Of a stretch of 64,000 nt of DNA, positions 16,859 to 26,182 are shown piece by piece; within the stretch, counting starts at the first letter, position 1, and each line of letters opens with the position of its first letter. The notes beneath the pieces are model-generated. The model did no database searches and was not told where the DNA came from. It saw nothing but the letters and a program-made list of their open reading frames with translations. The stretch lies in assembly GCF_001957125.1 (NCBI RefSeq), contig NZ_MPHJ01000021.1, positions 1-64,000 on the forward strand, in the 5' to 3' direction. Position numbers and translations under genes: made by a program. The stretch comes from Shewanella sp. UCD-KL12. Lineage in GTDB: Bacteria; Pseudomonadota; Gammaproteobacteria; Enterobacterales; Shewanellaceae.

Positions 16859-17208
16859 ATTGCGATCTTTACAAAATATAGAGTAAAGCGCTTTCAAACA
16901 AGGGATTAGCTTCAGGGGGGGAAATAAATAATCTGCTTTGTAAAGAATTGTCTCACCTTGTCAATTTTTTGCTGCTTAAATGTGTAGAACTCTGTTCTAG
17001 CTTAAGTGTATGATTTTGTGCCGCTAAATCCTCCTATCAAACCACCTGTTCTCTCCACTGTTGAATGTGTCAAATTTTCCTTTGTTTAACAAATGCTTAT
17101 CCTTGTGTAAATTGATTTAAACGTCTTTTTATTGTCATCTAACTCTGCAAGAATCCCTAGGCACGTTATTAAAAAATAACGGCAAAAAATAATAATGGGG
17201 TTGAACAA
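16859..17208. other. Upstream region of exeM, no gene seen
   Basis: 350 bp of AT-rich intergenic sequence between the terminator and exeM. It contains a possible Crp-type half site (TTGTGTAAATTGATTTAAAC near 17102) and a GGGGTTG ribosome site near 17198. No ORF is supported. Confidence 0.3.
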
Positions 17209-19836
17209 ATGGATAATGTTACAAAACTGTCAGTGCTTGCACTGTCGATAGCTGCTGCGTTGCCAATGAGTGCATCTGCAGATCTTTTAATTTCAGAGTA
17301 TGTAGAGGGAACGGGTTATAGCAAGGCTGTAGAGATTTATAACTCGGCGAACTCAAGTTTAGATCTTGCCGGTTACTCAGTCGTTTATTACTCAAAAGGT
17401 GAAACTACACCCAACACCATCCTAGAGCTCACAGGTACGCTCCCTGCCGAATCTATCAAAGTTATTACCAATAACCATGCTGATAATGCCATTGTGTTAG
17501 ATCCCGCTATTGATGCTGAATCTGCCACTATCTACTTTAATGGTGATGACAAAGTTGGCATCTTAAAAGATGGCGTGCTGGTTGATATTTTAGGAGAGGT
17601 AGGCACGACTGGTGATTGGGCTAAAGATGTCACCATGGAGCGTAAGGCAGGTATTACCACTGCAAATTCAAGCTATGTCGCCAGTGAATGGTCGACTAAA
17701 GCGACTAATGATTTTGCAGGCTTAGGCGCGCGTTCTGGGAACTTTGAAGGTGGTGAAGTACCTGAAGTACCCGCATTTAGCTGTGTCGGTGAGACCATAA
17801 CACCAATATACAGCGTGCAGGGAGCTGGGCCTAGTAGTCCATTAGTTCCTGAGGGGGAATATGAGTCTGTTGAAGCCGTGACAATTAAAGGTGTTGTTAC
17901 CGCTCGTGGTGAATCACTGCAAAAAGGTTTTTACCTTCAGGAAGCGGTAGGTGATGGCTCTCCTTATACCTCTGATGGCGTATTTGTTTATTTAGGTGAA
18001 AAAGCGGCTGAAGCAATACAGCCTGGTGTTGAGGTCTGTGTACAAGGGCTGGTTCAAGAGATGTATGGCCAGACTCAGATTGCAGGTGATGCAACTAAGA
18101 TCGAAGTCGGTGCACAGGGCGAAGAGTTGGCAACAACCGCTTTTTATGTGGCTGATGGCGAAGACCTCGCACAAGCACTAGAGCGTTATGAAGGCATGCA
18201 CATCAGCTTAGATGCTGGCAGTGATATGAAGATCACGCGTAATTTTAGCTTTGATTACTCAAGCTATAGAAACAATATGGTGTTATCTCATAAAGCACCT
18301 TTGATGAAGCCAACTCAAGTTCATGCACCTCTGTCTGAAGCTGCCGTTGCACTAGAGAATGCGAATAGAATCAATGAACTTTATATCGAGTCAGACTATA
18401 AAGCGGCAAATGGCCAGGTGCCTTACTTCCCAGATTTTAATGCTGAAACTGGCTATATGCGAATCGGCGATCAGGTGACCAATATCTCTGGTGTTGTCGG
18501 TTACAGTTATGGGAATTATCGTTTTGTAGTGACCAATGAGATCACTGCTGGTGACCTTATTCGTGACAATGACAGAACGACAGCGCCAGCTATCGCTACC
18601 CAAGGTGATATACGTGTAGCTAGCTTCAATGTACTGAATTTCTTTAACGATATGGTGGGTGGTGATGAGACGCCTAACGGAAATCGTGGTGCAGACACTG
18701 AAGAGGAGATGTTATTGCAACGCGCTAAACTCGTCAATGCTATTACAGCCATGAATGCTGATATTGTTGGTTTAATGGAGATCGCAAATAACGGCTATGG
18801 TGAGATGAGTGCCATTCAAAACTTACTTGATGCACTCAATGCTGAACTGTCAGATGAGCAGGCTTATAGCTTTATTGAGATCAGTGACGAAGATAAGTAC
18901 CAAGGTAAGTACATAGGCAGTGATGCCATTGCTGTGGGTATCTTATATCGCGCTGCAAGTGTGACCCCTGAAAATGCGGCATTTGTAATTAAAACTCCAG
19001 AGCAACATGCTGCAGAAGGTGTTGCAACGCGTGGAGAAGGTGAAACAAGTCCAGCTTATGATAAGTACCAGCGTCATAGTTTAGGCCAAACGTTCTCAAT
19101 CCATGATGAGAAGTTAACTATTGTTGTTAATCATCTAAAGTCTAAAGGCTCTGGTTGTTTAGAAGATTGGTTAGAGTTTTCTGAAGACAAAGATCCTGCC
19201 GATCTTCAAGGAAAGTGTAATGAGTTTCGCGTATCTGCGGCAAAAGTTATCGGTGAAGCGTTAACTGATGTAGAGGGGGATCTGCTGGTTATCGGTGATA
19301 TGAACGCCTACGGCTTAGAAGATCCAATTCGAGTATTAACCGATTACGATGCTACGAATGATGAGCGTGACATAGTGACTGCTTCTTGGACAACGCTTGA
19401 CGGTAAGATCTATGAGCGTGAAGGGAGCAAGATTGAGAAGGGCTACGGTCTGATTAACTTGAATACTGAAGCTCACGGTCCTGCAACATACTCATACAGC
19501 TATAATGGTGAGCTAGGTAATTTAGATCATGCACTAGGTAATGCAAGTGTCGCTGAGCGTGTTGTTGCGGTTGAAGATTGGCATATCAACGCAGTTGAAT
19601 CGAACCTGTTTGAATACAGCAGTAAATACACTGGGGATCTGGAGAAGTCTGAAAATGCTTTCTCAGCTTCTGACCATGATCCTGTGATCTTAGCCTTGAG
19701 CTACCCTGAGCCTACTCCAGAACCTGAGCCAACACCTAAGCCTGATGATGGTGGTTCTTTAGGTTATTTAGCACTAAGTTTACTGTCTTTATTAGGATTG
19801 CGTCGACGTGCAAGTTTAAAGCGTTCTGATAGCTAG
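17209..19836 (+). CDS. exeM: ExeM-type extracellular nuclease with GlyGly-CTERM tail
   Basis: Secreted DNA/RNA-degrading enzyme; in Shewanella oneidensis ExeM degrades extracellular DNA and affects biofilm. The 875-residue protein has a signal peptide (1-24), a lamin-tail domain (about 25-165, LISEYVEGTG), an OB-fold region (about 195-300) and an endonuclease/exonuclease/phosphatase domain from about residue 465 (RVASFNVLNFF). That domain holds the catalytic motifs NHLKSKG near 640, GDMNAYG near 697, and SDHDP near 822. The end is a PEPTPEPEPTPKP linker, a GG motif, a hydrophobic stretch and RRR, the GlyGly-CTERM signal processed by rhombosortase. Family length fits well. Confidence 0.93.
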   Translation: MDNVTKLSVLALSIAAALPMSASADLLISEYVEGTGYSKAVEIYNSANSSLDLAGYSVVYYSKGETTPNTILELTGTLPAESIKVITNNHADNAIVLDPAIDAESATIYFNGDDKVGILKDGVLVDILGEVGTTGDWAKDVTMERKAGITTANSSYVASEWSTKATNDFAGLGARSGNFEGGEVPEVPAFSCVGETITPIYSVQGAGPSSPLVPEGEYESVEAVTIKGVVTARGESLQKGFYLQEAVGDGSPYTSDGVFVYLGEKAAEAIQPGVEVCVQGLVQEMYGQTQIAGDATKIEVGAQGEELATTAFYVADGEDLAQALERYEGMHISLDAGSDMKITRNFSFDYSSYRNNMVLSHKAPLMKPTQVHAPLSEAAVALENANRINELYIESDYKAANGQVPYFPDFNAETGYMRIGDQVTNISGVVGYSYGNYRFVVTNEITAGDLIRDNDRTTAPAIATQGDIRVASFNVLNFFNDMVGGDETPNGNRGADTEEEMLLQRAKLVNAITAMNADIVGLMEIANNGYGEMSAIQNLLDALNAELSDEQAYSFIEISDEDKYQGKYIGSDAIAVGILYRAASVTPENAAFVIKTPEQHAAEGVATRGEGETSPAYDKYQRHSLGQTFSIHDEKLTIVVNHLKSKGSGCLEDWLEFSEDKDPADLQGKCNEFRVSAAKVIGEALTDVEGDLLVIGDMNAYGLEDPIRVLTDYDATNDERDIVTASWTTLDGKIYEREGSKIEKGYGLINLNTEAHGPATYSYSYNGELGNLDHALGNASVAERVVAVEDWHINAVESNLFEYSSKYTGDLEKSENAFSASDHDPVILALSYPEPTPEPEPTPKPDDGGSLGYLALSLLSLLGLRRRASLKRSDS

Positions 19837-19919
19837 TGCTTAGAGTATGAGACTTAATATTAAGGCTCATATCAATGACAGCGCTTATTAAATCATTGCA
19901 ATAAGCATTGTATTAGCCC

Positions 19920-19950
19920 AAAAGCCGCTTTATTCAAAGCGGCTTTTCAG
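19920..19950 (+). terminator. Terminator of exeM
   Basis: AAAAGCCGCTTT, loop ATTC, AAAGCGGCTTTT, about 83 bp after the exeM stop and followed by a T-rich stretch. Confidence 0.85.
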
Positions 19951-20336
19951 TTTTATTTAAGCCCAATAGCTGATTATGTCAGCTTCAGTCTAAATATCTA
20001 ACATAACCCCTATAATTACTGTAATTCTCTTTCATTTATGTTGCTTGTGGATCTAAATTAGCTGCCTGCTTGCAGTTTAAACTCAACCGTTTTCAACAAA
20101 TGCTCTGTGTCATTTCTTGCTTGTATATTACGTTATTGTTGAGGGTGTGGCTTTATCCTGTACGCTATGTTGTAACTTGGTTTTATTATTTTTATGGTTT
20201 TGAGCGTTTTGGATGATTGTTCGGTACAAGGGCTCTAAATTGATATTTATCTCTCGTAAAGTGCGCCAGATCCCTTGCAGACAACATAAGCCTGTATACA
20301 CTGCCAACATCTCATGATTTCATTGGTAAAAAATGT
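19951..20336. other. Upstream region of nupC, no gene seen
   Basis: About 385 bp with no convincing gene. A minus-strand frame at 20128-20310 encodes a basic 60-residue peptide that resembles nothing I recognise and has no good ribosome site. The region presumably carries the nupC-deoD promoter. I could not identify a clear Crp or CytR operator. Confidence 0.3.
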
Positions 20337-21563
20337 ATGGAAGTTTTCATCAGTTTATTGGGCATGCTGTGTCTGGTTGGCTTAGCGGTAGCCTTATCGG
20401 AAAATAGACGGGCAATAAACCCGCGAACCGTTATCGGGGCGCTTGTTTTTCAGATCGCGTTTGGCGCTTTTGTTATGTACGTCCCTATGGGTCAGTCTAT
20501 GTTAGACAGTGCTTCTAATGGCGTCATGCATGTCATTAACTACGCTAATGAAGGCCTGAAGTTTCTGTTTGGCGGCCTAGCTGATTTTAGTCTCGGCTTT
20601 ATCTTTGTTATCAATGTGCTTTTTGTCGTGGTGTTTATCAGTGCCTTGATTGCTGTGCTCTATTACTTGGGCATTATGCAGCTAATCATTGGCGTTATCG
20701 GTGGAGGCTTAGCGAAAGTCTTAGGTACCAGCCGCGCAGAATCGCTATCAGCGACGGCCAATATCTTTGTGGGCCCAATTGAAGCTCCCTCTATGGTTCG
20801 TCCGTTTGTAAAACATATGACTCGTTCGGAGTTGTTTGCAGTGATGACGGGAGGATTAGCATCGGTCGCAGGTGGAACCATGATTGGTTACATCCAGATG
20901 GGGGTCGATGTTAAGTATGTGCTTACCGCTGCGTTTATGACCGCACCTGCAGGGTTACTGTTTGCTAAGTTGATGTGGCCAGAAACCGAAACGCCACGTA
21001 ACGATATCAAAGAGATTATTGCTGAGCATGATGATAAACCTGCAAATGTACTCGATGCAGCCGCAGGCGGTGCAGCAATGGGCATGCAGCAGGTGTTGGC
21101 TGTATCTGCACTCCTTCTCGCATTTGTGAGCTTAATCGCCATGGTTAATGGCATGTTTGGTGGCGTCGGTAACCTGATAGGTATCGAAGGGCTAACCCTA
21201 CAGATGATCTTAGGTTATCTGCTAGCGCCATTAGCTTGGGTGATGGGCGTACCTTGGAATGAAGCGGTACAAGCGGCATCATTTATTGGCCAGAAGATGG
21301 TGATTAATGAATTTATCGCTTACATCGACTTCCTTAAGGTCGCAGATGATCTTTCTGAGAAAACACAGATCATTATCAGTTTTGCCCTGTGTGGATTTGC
21401 CAACATAGGTTCACTGGCTATGGTGATGGGTGGTCTTTCAGCCCTGTGTCCTGAGCGTCGTAAAGACTTAAGTGCATTAGGCTTTAAGGCCTTGATAGCA
21501 GCTGCGCTGGCTAACCTGATGAGCGGTACAATTGCTGGTCTGCTATTTAGCCTAGCTGGATAA
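20337..21563 (+). CDS. nupC: NupC-type concentrative nucleoside transporter
   Basis: Sodium- or proton-driven importer of nucleosides across the inner membrane (CNT family). 408 residues, eight or more helices, with family motifs: N-terminal NPRTVIGALVFQ, the Gly-rich TANIFVGPIEAPSMVRPF near residue 140, and a C-terminal GFANIGSLAMVMGGL. Followed 64 bp later by deoD, so transport and phosphorolysis of nucleosides form one operon. The start ATG is the one in line with family N-termini, though its ribosome site is weak. Confidence 0.93.
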   Translation: MEVFISLLGMLCLVGLAVALSENRRAINPRTVIGALVFQIAFGAFVMYVPMGQSMLDSASNGVMHVINYANEGLKFLFGGLADFSLGFIFVINVLFVVVFISALIAVLYYLGIMQLIIGVIGGGLAKVLGTSRAESLSATANIFVGPIEAPSMVRPFVKHMTRSELFAVMTGGLASVAGGTMIGYIQMGVDVKYVLTAAFMTAPAGLLFAKLMWPETETPRNDIKEIIAEHDDKPANVLDAAAGGAAMGMQQVLAVSALLLAFVSLIAMVNGMFGGVGNLIGIEGLTLQMILGYLLAPLAWVMGVPWNEAVQAASFIGQKMVINEFIAYIDFLKVADDLSEKTQIIISFALCGFANIGSLAMVMGGLSALCPERRKDLSALGFKALIAAALANLMSGTIAGLLFSLAG

Positions 21564-21627
21564 ATTTAACGTATTGAATCTGGTTTAGCTGAGAGATTGC
21601 TAAGCCTGCGATTAACTAGGAAAAATT

Positions 21628-22338
21628 ATGACACCACACATTAATGCCGAAGCTGGCGCATTTGCAAAAACCGTATTGATGCCAGGCGATCCACTTCGTG
21701 CCAAGTACATTGCCGAGAACTTTCTTGATAACCCTAAATTAGTTACCGATGTACGAAACATGTTGGGCTATACCGGTGAATATCAAGGTAAGCCGATCTC
21801 TGTGATGGGCTCTGGAATGGGGATTCCGTCGATCTCTATCTATGCTAAAGAGCTGATCACCGAATACGGTGTTGAAAAGATCATTCGCATCGGATCATGT
21901 GGCGCAGTAAGCGACAAGATTAAACTGATGGATGTTGTTATGGCGATGGGCGCGAGTACAGATTCAGCTGTGAACCGCACTCGTTTTGCTGATACTGACT
22001 TTGCTATGATTGCTGATTTTGAACTCCTTAGAAAAGCCGCTGACGCAGCACAAAAGCAAGGCGTTAACTATCACGTTGGTAACTTATACTCCTCAGATCT
22101 GTTCTACAGCGCTGATGAGAACCGTTACGACTTAATGGAAAAATACGGCATTTTAGGCGTTGAGATGGAAGCTGCTGGTCTTTATGGCGTAGCCACAGAA
22201 TATGGGGCTCAGGCATTAGCGATGATGACTGTGACTGACCACCTAAGACAAGGATTACACCTGACTGCAGAAGAGCGACAGCAGACACTTAATGAGATGA
22301 TTAAACTGACACTGGAAGCAGTAAGTGCGGATCTTTAA
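21628..22338 (+). CDS. deoD: DeoD, purine nucleoside phosphorylase
   Basis: Splits purine nucleosides with phosphate into base and ribose-1-phosphate in the cytoplasm. 236 residues, the usual size of the hexameric low-molecular-mass PNP. Motifs: MPGDPLRAKYIAE near residue 18, RIGSCGAV near 87, EMEAAGLYG near 179 (substrate-contact glutamates) and the catalytic Asp in TVTDHL near 204. Encoded directly after nupC, in line with nucleoside salvage. Confidence 0.96.
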   Translation: MTPHINAEAGAFAKTVLMPGDPLRAKYIAENFLDNPKLVTDVRNMLGYTGEYQGKPISVMGSGMGIPSISIYAKELITEYGVEKIIRIGSCGAVSDKIKLMDVVMAMGASTDSAVNRTRFADTDFAMIADFELLRKAADAAQKQGVNYHVGNLYSSDLFYSADENRYDLMEKYGILGVEMEAAGLYGVATEYGAQALAMMTVTDHLRQGLHLTAEERQQTLNEMIKLTLEAVSADL

Positions 22339-22363
22339 TTGTTAAAGTAACCTTTTACCCTAC

Positions 22364-22438
22364 GGCTCTCGAACATTTACTAATAGCTGTGATATCAATA
22401 GGTATACGCAGTACAATAATATGAAATGTTCGAGAGCC
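22364..22438. repeat. 15-bp perfect inverted repeat with 45-nt centre
   Basis: GGCTCTCGAACATTT at 22364-22378 and its exact complement at 22424-22438. It lies just after deoD and could be the operon's terminator, but there is no T tract next to either arm and the centre is long. An insertion of a small palindromic element is the other possibility. Confidence 0.6.
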
Positions 22439-22682
22439 ATCCACAATAAAACAGTACTAAGTAAAAGTGTTAAGTAACAGTGTTTAGTCCCAGCGATACG
22501 TCCTGCAGATTATCATTTTGTTTTAAGCTCACACTGACCAACTATCGCTTCCCCTCATAAGAAGTTTATATTCCGTAAGCTGCTTTTCCTGATTAGAACT
22601 CAAACACTTGTTTAAATTTATAAAGCTTCGCAGTAGACTGTAGCCATTAATTTGAACTGAAAATAGAACTGTGGATGCTGTT
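22439..22682. other. Intergenic region before the thioesterase gene
   Basis: AT-rich sequence, no gene supported. With the inverted repeat before it this makes a 344-bp gap after deoD. The probable promoter for the thioesterase gene lies here but no clear box is visible. Confidence 0.3.
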
Positions 22683-23120
22683 ATGAGTATTTGGTTTAGA
22701 CCTGTTTCCCTTGAAGACTGTGCCAAAATGGATGCTGGAATGCATGGTAAAGGCACCTTAATGAAAACCATGGGGATAAGGATCACTGAAATTGGTGATG
22801 ACTATATGGTTGCGACTATGCCCGCTTCACCTGAGGTGCATAATCCTTTAGGTATCGTTCATGGTGGGGCTAATGTTGCCCTTGCTGAGACCGTCGCCAG
22901 TTATGCGGCGAATTTTGCCGTCGATTTTGAGAACTACTACTGTGTCGGGCAAGAGATCAATGCCAACCACCTTAAAGCCTCACGTAACGGCACACTGACA
23001 GCTACTGCTAAGCCTGTTCATCTAGGTAAGAGAAGTTCAGTATGGGAGATACTCATCCATAATAGTGGTGGTGATCTCTGCTGTATTTCACGTATGACAG
23101 CAGCTGTTGTAAAGCGCTAA
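22683..23120 (+). CDS. Hotdog-fold acyl-CoA thioesterase (MenI/YdiI/EntH-like)
   Basis: 145-residue thioesterase from the ATG at 22683; a GTG at 22671 would add four residues. It aligns by eye with E. coli YdiI (MenI, 1,4-dihydroxy-2-naphthoyl-CoA hydrolase): HNPLGIVHGGANVALAET with the active-site glutamate, then GQEINANHLKASRNG, then KPVHLGKRSSVWEI, then CCISRMT. A menaquinone role is plausible, since Shewanella depends on menaquinone for anaerobic respiration, but no men gene is next to it and a general acyl-CoA role cannot be ruled out. Confidence 0.8.
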   Translation: MSIWFRPVSLEDCAKMDAGMHGKGTLMKTMGIRITEIGDDYMVATMPASPEVHNPLGIVHGGANVALAETVASYAANFAVDFENYYCVGQEINANHLKASRNGTLTATAKPVHLGKRSSVWEILIHNSGGDLCCISRMTAAVVKR

Positions 23121-23254
23121 TTTTCCCCTTTGTTAATATGCATGGCGGGGAGGTTGAATACTATCAATGGTATAAGCCCCAGCGTTACCCCGTCTTAGCA
23201 ATATCTAGGCACTTAATATCGATTTGATGGGTGCCTACATATACCTGTTTTTAA

Positions 23255-23700
23255 AAATATATAAGCGACTCATCTCGATTTAGTCATTGTCATTGCTAAC
23301 GTAAATAAGCTTTCAAGCTATATAAGCCATTGCTCTCCACTTAGTCAGTGCTAACGTAAACAAGCTTTTAGCCTATATAAGCCATTGCTCTCCACTTAGC
23401 CAGTGCTAACGTAAACAAGTTTTCAAGCTATATAAGCCATTCATCTCTACTTAGTCAGTGCTAACGTAAACACGCTTTCAAGCTATGTAAGCCATTCATC
23501 TCTACTTAGTGAGTGCTAACGTAAATAAGCTTTCAAGATATATGAGCAGTTAATCTCCACTTAGGGAGTGCTAACGTAAACAAGCTTTCAAGCTATGTAA
23601 GCCATTCATCTCTACTTAGTTGGTGCTAACGTAAATAAGCTTTCAAGATATATGAGCAGTTAATCTCCACTTAGGGAGTGCTTGCGTAAACTCGCTATAG
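23255..23700. repeat. 55-bp tandem repeat array, eight copies
   Basis: The phrase GCTAACGTAAA recurs at 23295, 23350, 23405, 23460, 23515, 23570, 23625 and, as GCTTGCGTAAA, at 23680: exactly 55 bp each time. A unit reads roughly as a CCATTCATCTCTACTTAG part, then TCAGTGCTAACGTAAACAAG, then CTTTCAAGCTATATAAG. Copies 5-6 and 7-8 form a 110-bp higher-order pair, one member with GATATATGAGCAGTTAATC. The period is not a multiple of three and stops are frequent, so it is non-coding. It fills most of the 690-bp gap. Confidence 0.95.
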
Positions 23701-23811
23701 AAATATAAGCATGTGGTACATAATAACTCCCTTGATTATTGACGAGTGAAAGCCTTAATGAACTAGACTTATTCTAAGGTTATTTAGCTTGTCGCTGTGG
23801 GGATGAAGTAA

Positions 23812-24069
23812 ATGGAAAGTGCAACAATTTGGGAGTGGGTGGGCTATTTAGCCTCTGTGGTGGTCGCCATCTCACTGATGATGTCAAATATTAAGAAGTT
23901 ACGTTGGTGGAACCTGATTGGTGCAGCGCTTTTTGTGGCCTACGGTTTAGCTATCGATGCTTTACCTGTAGCGCTAGTGAACTTCTTTATTGTTTTGATT
24001 GACCTATATTATCTGGTTAAAATCTATAAAGCAGAAAAAGAGTTTAATCAGAATTCCAGTGCTGAATAA
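23812..24069 (+). CDS. Small inner membrane protein (YgjV-like)
   Basis: 85-residue protein with three predicted helices (about 9-25, 34-52, 55-72) and a charged C-terminus. The tone of the sequence, SLMMSNIKKLRWWNLIGAALF then AYGLAIDALPVALVNFFIV, resembles YgjV-type small membrane proteins. Function is unknown. It sits just downstream of the tandem repeat array, and its promoter must lie in or next to that array. Confidence 0.65.
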   Translation: MESATIWEWVGYLASVVVAISLMMSNIKKLRWWNLIGAALFVAYGLAIDALPVALVNFFIVLIDLYYLVKIYKAEKEFNQNSSAE

Positions 24070-24412
24070 TGCCTGGGTTCAATTTTTAGTTTCACCTAAG
24101 TGAAGTAGCGTCTGATTATGCAGTTAACAGGTCCTACTTCAATTGTACTTATTAGTCTTTCAAATTTACACTTTACTGTTTTTAATCATAGCTTTACTTT
24201 TTACCTCCATATTTAGTTCCTCATTCAACCCCCTTGTTTAGCATAATGCTCTACGGTTACGTCAATAGATTGGTTTTTTATATTTCCTTGCTATTTAATT
24301 GATTTATATCAATATTTACAATGCGTAACCTCAATAATCTCCATTAGCCCTCTTAAGTACTACTTTCTAGGTATCTGTGAGAATGTTCACACTATCTTAA
24401 TCTGCAAAATGG
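24070..24412. other. Intergenic region upstream of katB
   Basis: AT-rich sequence between the small membrane protein and the candidate OxyR site. Nothing with coding appearance. Confidence 0.3.
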
Positions 24413-24427
24413 ATTGATATAATCTAT
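24413..24427 (+). promoter_or_regulatory. Candidate OxyR half-operator upstream of catalase
   Basis: ATTGATATAATCTAT matches nine of ten defined positions of the OxyR element ATAG-N-T-NNN-A-N-CTAT. A second element expected 7 bp further is poor. Catalase control by OxyR is established in gammaproteobacteria; binding here is inferred. Confidence 0.45.
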
Positions 24428-24541
24428 CTTAATCGTTTTATCTTATTTTGTGGGTGAACTATTATTTGTTCATCGACAGGGTTTATGTGAAGGCTTGTAA
24501 AGGTGACCTTGACTAGGTGACTAGATAAGCGAAACGGAGCA

Positions 24542-24589
24542 ATGACTATGGCCACAATATTTGATGTTATCGAAGACTGGTTGAGTTAG
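24542..24589 (+). CDS. Possible 13-15-residue leader peptide upstream of katB
   Basis: A tiny frame, MTMATIFDVIEDWLS then TAG, lies 72 bp before the catalase start. GGAG at 24536-24539 is 8 nt before the second ATG, an ideal spacing, which would give the 13-residue MATIFDVIEDWLS. Nothing else supports it. It could be a leader, a small protein, or chance. Confidence 0.3.
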   Translation: MTMATIFDVIEDWLS

Positions 24590-24661
24590 GCGACTATATT
24601 AACGTTTAAAAATTAATGTTTTAAAAAATTGATGAATAACAAAGCATTGGAGAATAAGATT

Positions 24662-26128
24662 ATGAGCACGCAAGCAAACTATTTGACTAGCCAAAACGGT
24701 GCACCAGTTGCCGACGACCAAAACTCTCTAAGCGCAGGCGAGCGTGGCCCAGTGCTATTACAGGACTTTCATTTGTTAGAGAAGTTGGCTCACTTTAACC
24801 GTGAGCGTATTCCTGAGCGTGTTGTTCATGCAAAAGGAACTGGTGTGTATGGCACATTTACGCTGACTAAAGATATGAGTGAGTACACCATTGCCGATCA
24901 TTTCAATGAAGTTGGTAAGCAGACAGAGACCTTCCTGCGTTTCTCTACTGTTGGTGGCGAAATGGGCTCAGCGGATGCGGAGCGTGATCCTCGTGGCTTT
25001 GGTTTGCGCTTTTATACAGCGCGCGGCAATCACGATATTGTTGGCAATAATACACCGACTTTCTTCCTGCGTGATGGCATCAAGTTCCCAGACTTTATTC
25101 ATACTCAAAAGCGTAACCCGCAGACTAATTTAAAAGATCCACAAGCTATGTGGGACTTCTGGGCACTTAATCCTGAAGCTTTGCATCAAGTGACTGTATT
25201 AATGTCAGATCGTGGCATCCCAGCTAACTATCGTCAGATGAATGGCTATGGATCGCACACCTACTCGCTTTGGAATGATAAAGGTGAGCGTTTCTGGGTT
25301 AAGTTCCACTTTAAGACTAAGCAGGGCATTGCTAACTTAACACCTGAGCAGGCTGATATTCTTAAAGGTATCGATCCTGACTCATCTCAGCGTGACATGG
25401 TTGCTGCGATTGCCGACGGTAACTTCCCTCGCTGGGCTGTCAAAGTACAGATAATGCCAGAAGCCGATGCTAACACTTATCATATCAATCCGTTTGACCT
25501 GACAAAGGTATGGCCACATGCTGATTATCCTCTGATTGAGATTGGTGAGCTTGAGCTAAATCGTATGCCTGAGAACTACTTTGCTGAAGTTGAGCAAGTC
25601 GCGTTAGCGCCGAGCAATCTAGTGCCAGGTGTAGGTGCATCTCCAGATAAGATGTTGCAGGCTCGCTTGTTTGCTTATGCCGATGCACAGAGATACAGAA
25701 TAGGTGCCAACTATAACCAGCTACCCGTTAACTGTCCTCATGCAACCAAAGCTAATCACCATCAACGTGCAGGTGCTATGGCCGGAACGCAGTGCCCATA
25801 CAGTGGCAGTCAGACGGGCGGTGATGCTTCTGCAAACTATGGACCTAATTCTCGTGAAGAGGGTTTAGTCGATGTATCAAAATTTGCAGAGCCACCACTA
25901 CGTTTAGATGGTGAAGCCGATAGATACAGCCGTTATAACCAAGATGATTTTTCTCAGGCCGGAAACCTTTACCGTATTCTGCCAGAAGATGAGAAGGCGA
26001 GGCTTATTACTACAATATGTGGCAGCTTGAGCGAGACGACTATGGATGTGCAGCAGACTATGGTGGAGCATTTCACTAAAGCCGATGCAGATTATGGTCA
26101 GCGCATTAAGCAGACATTGGGCCTGTAA
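24662..26128 (+). CDS. katB: Monofunctional haem catalase
   Basis: Converts hydrogen peroxide to water and oxygen. 488 residues from the ATG at 24662 (MSTQANYLTS), which has GGAG 9 nt upstream; a longer frame to 24629 has no such site. The distal histidine motif ERVVHAKGTGVYG is near residue 55, the phrase FSTVGGEMGSADAERDPRG follows, and the proximal haem-tyrosine motif RLFAYADAQRYRIG is near residue 340. The length fits clade-3 small-subunit catalases such as KatB. Monocistronic with a terminator directly behind it. Confidence 0.93.
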   Translation: MSTQANYLTSQNGAPVADDQNSLSAGERGPVLLQDFHLLEKLAHFNRERIPERVVHAKGTGVYGTFTLTKDMSEYTIADHFNEVGKQTETFLRFSTVGGEMGSADAERDPRGFGLRFYTARGNHDIVGNNTPTFFLRDGIKFPDFIHTQKRNPQTNLKDPQAMWDFWALNPEALHQVTVLMSDRGIPANYRQMNGYGSHTYSLWNDKGERFWVKFHFKTKQGIANLTPEQADILKGIDPDSSQRDMVAAIADGNFPRWAVKVQIMPEADANTYHINPFDLTKVWPHADYPLIEIGELELNRMPENYFAEVEQVALAPSNLVPGVGASPDKMLQARLFAYADAQRYRIGANYNQLPVNCPHATKANHHQRAGAMAGTQCPYSGSQTGGDASANYGPNSREEGLVDVSKFAEPPLRLDGEADRYSRYNQDDFSQAGNLYRILPEDEKARLITTICGSLSETTMDVQQTMVEHFTKADADYGQRIKQTLGL

Positions 26129-26139
26129 AAAACCAATAG

Positions 26140-26181
26140 ATAAAAAGGCGCTAGTTTCGAGGAGCTAGCGCCTTTTTTATG
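26140..26181. terminator. Bidirectional terminator between katB and UPF0016 gene
   Basis: AAAAAGGCGCTAG pairs with CTAGCGCCTTTTT around a short loop; T tracts flank both sides. It serves the two convergent genes, whose stops are 12 and 2 bp away. Confidence 0.9.
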
Positions 26182-26182
26182 G

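Noticed and set aside
20128..20310. 60-residue minus-strand ORF upstream of nupC
   Set aside because: No recognisable family, no good ribosome site, and composition like non-coding sequence.
23255..23700. CRISPR array
   Set aside because: The repeats are contiguous 55-bp units with no unique spacers and no cas genes nearby.
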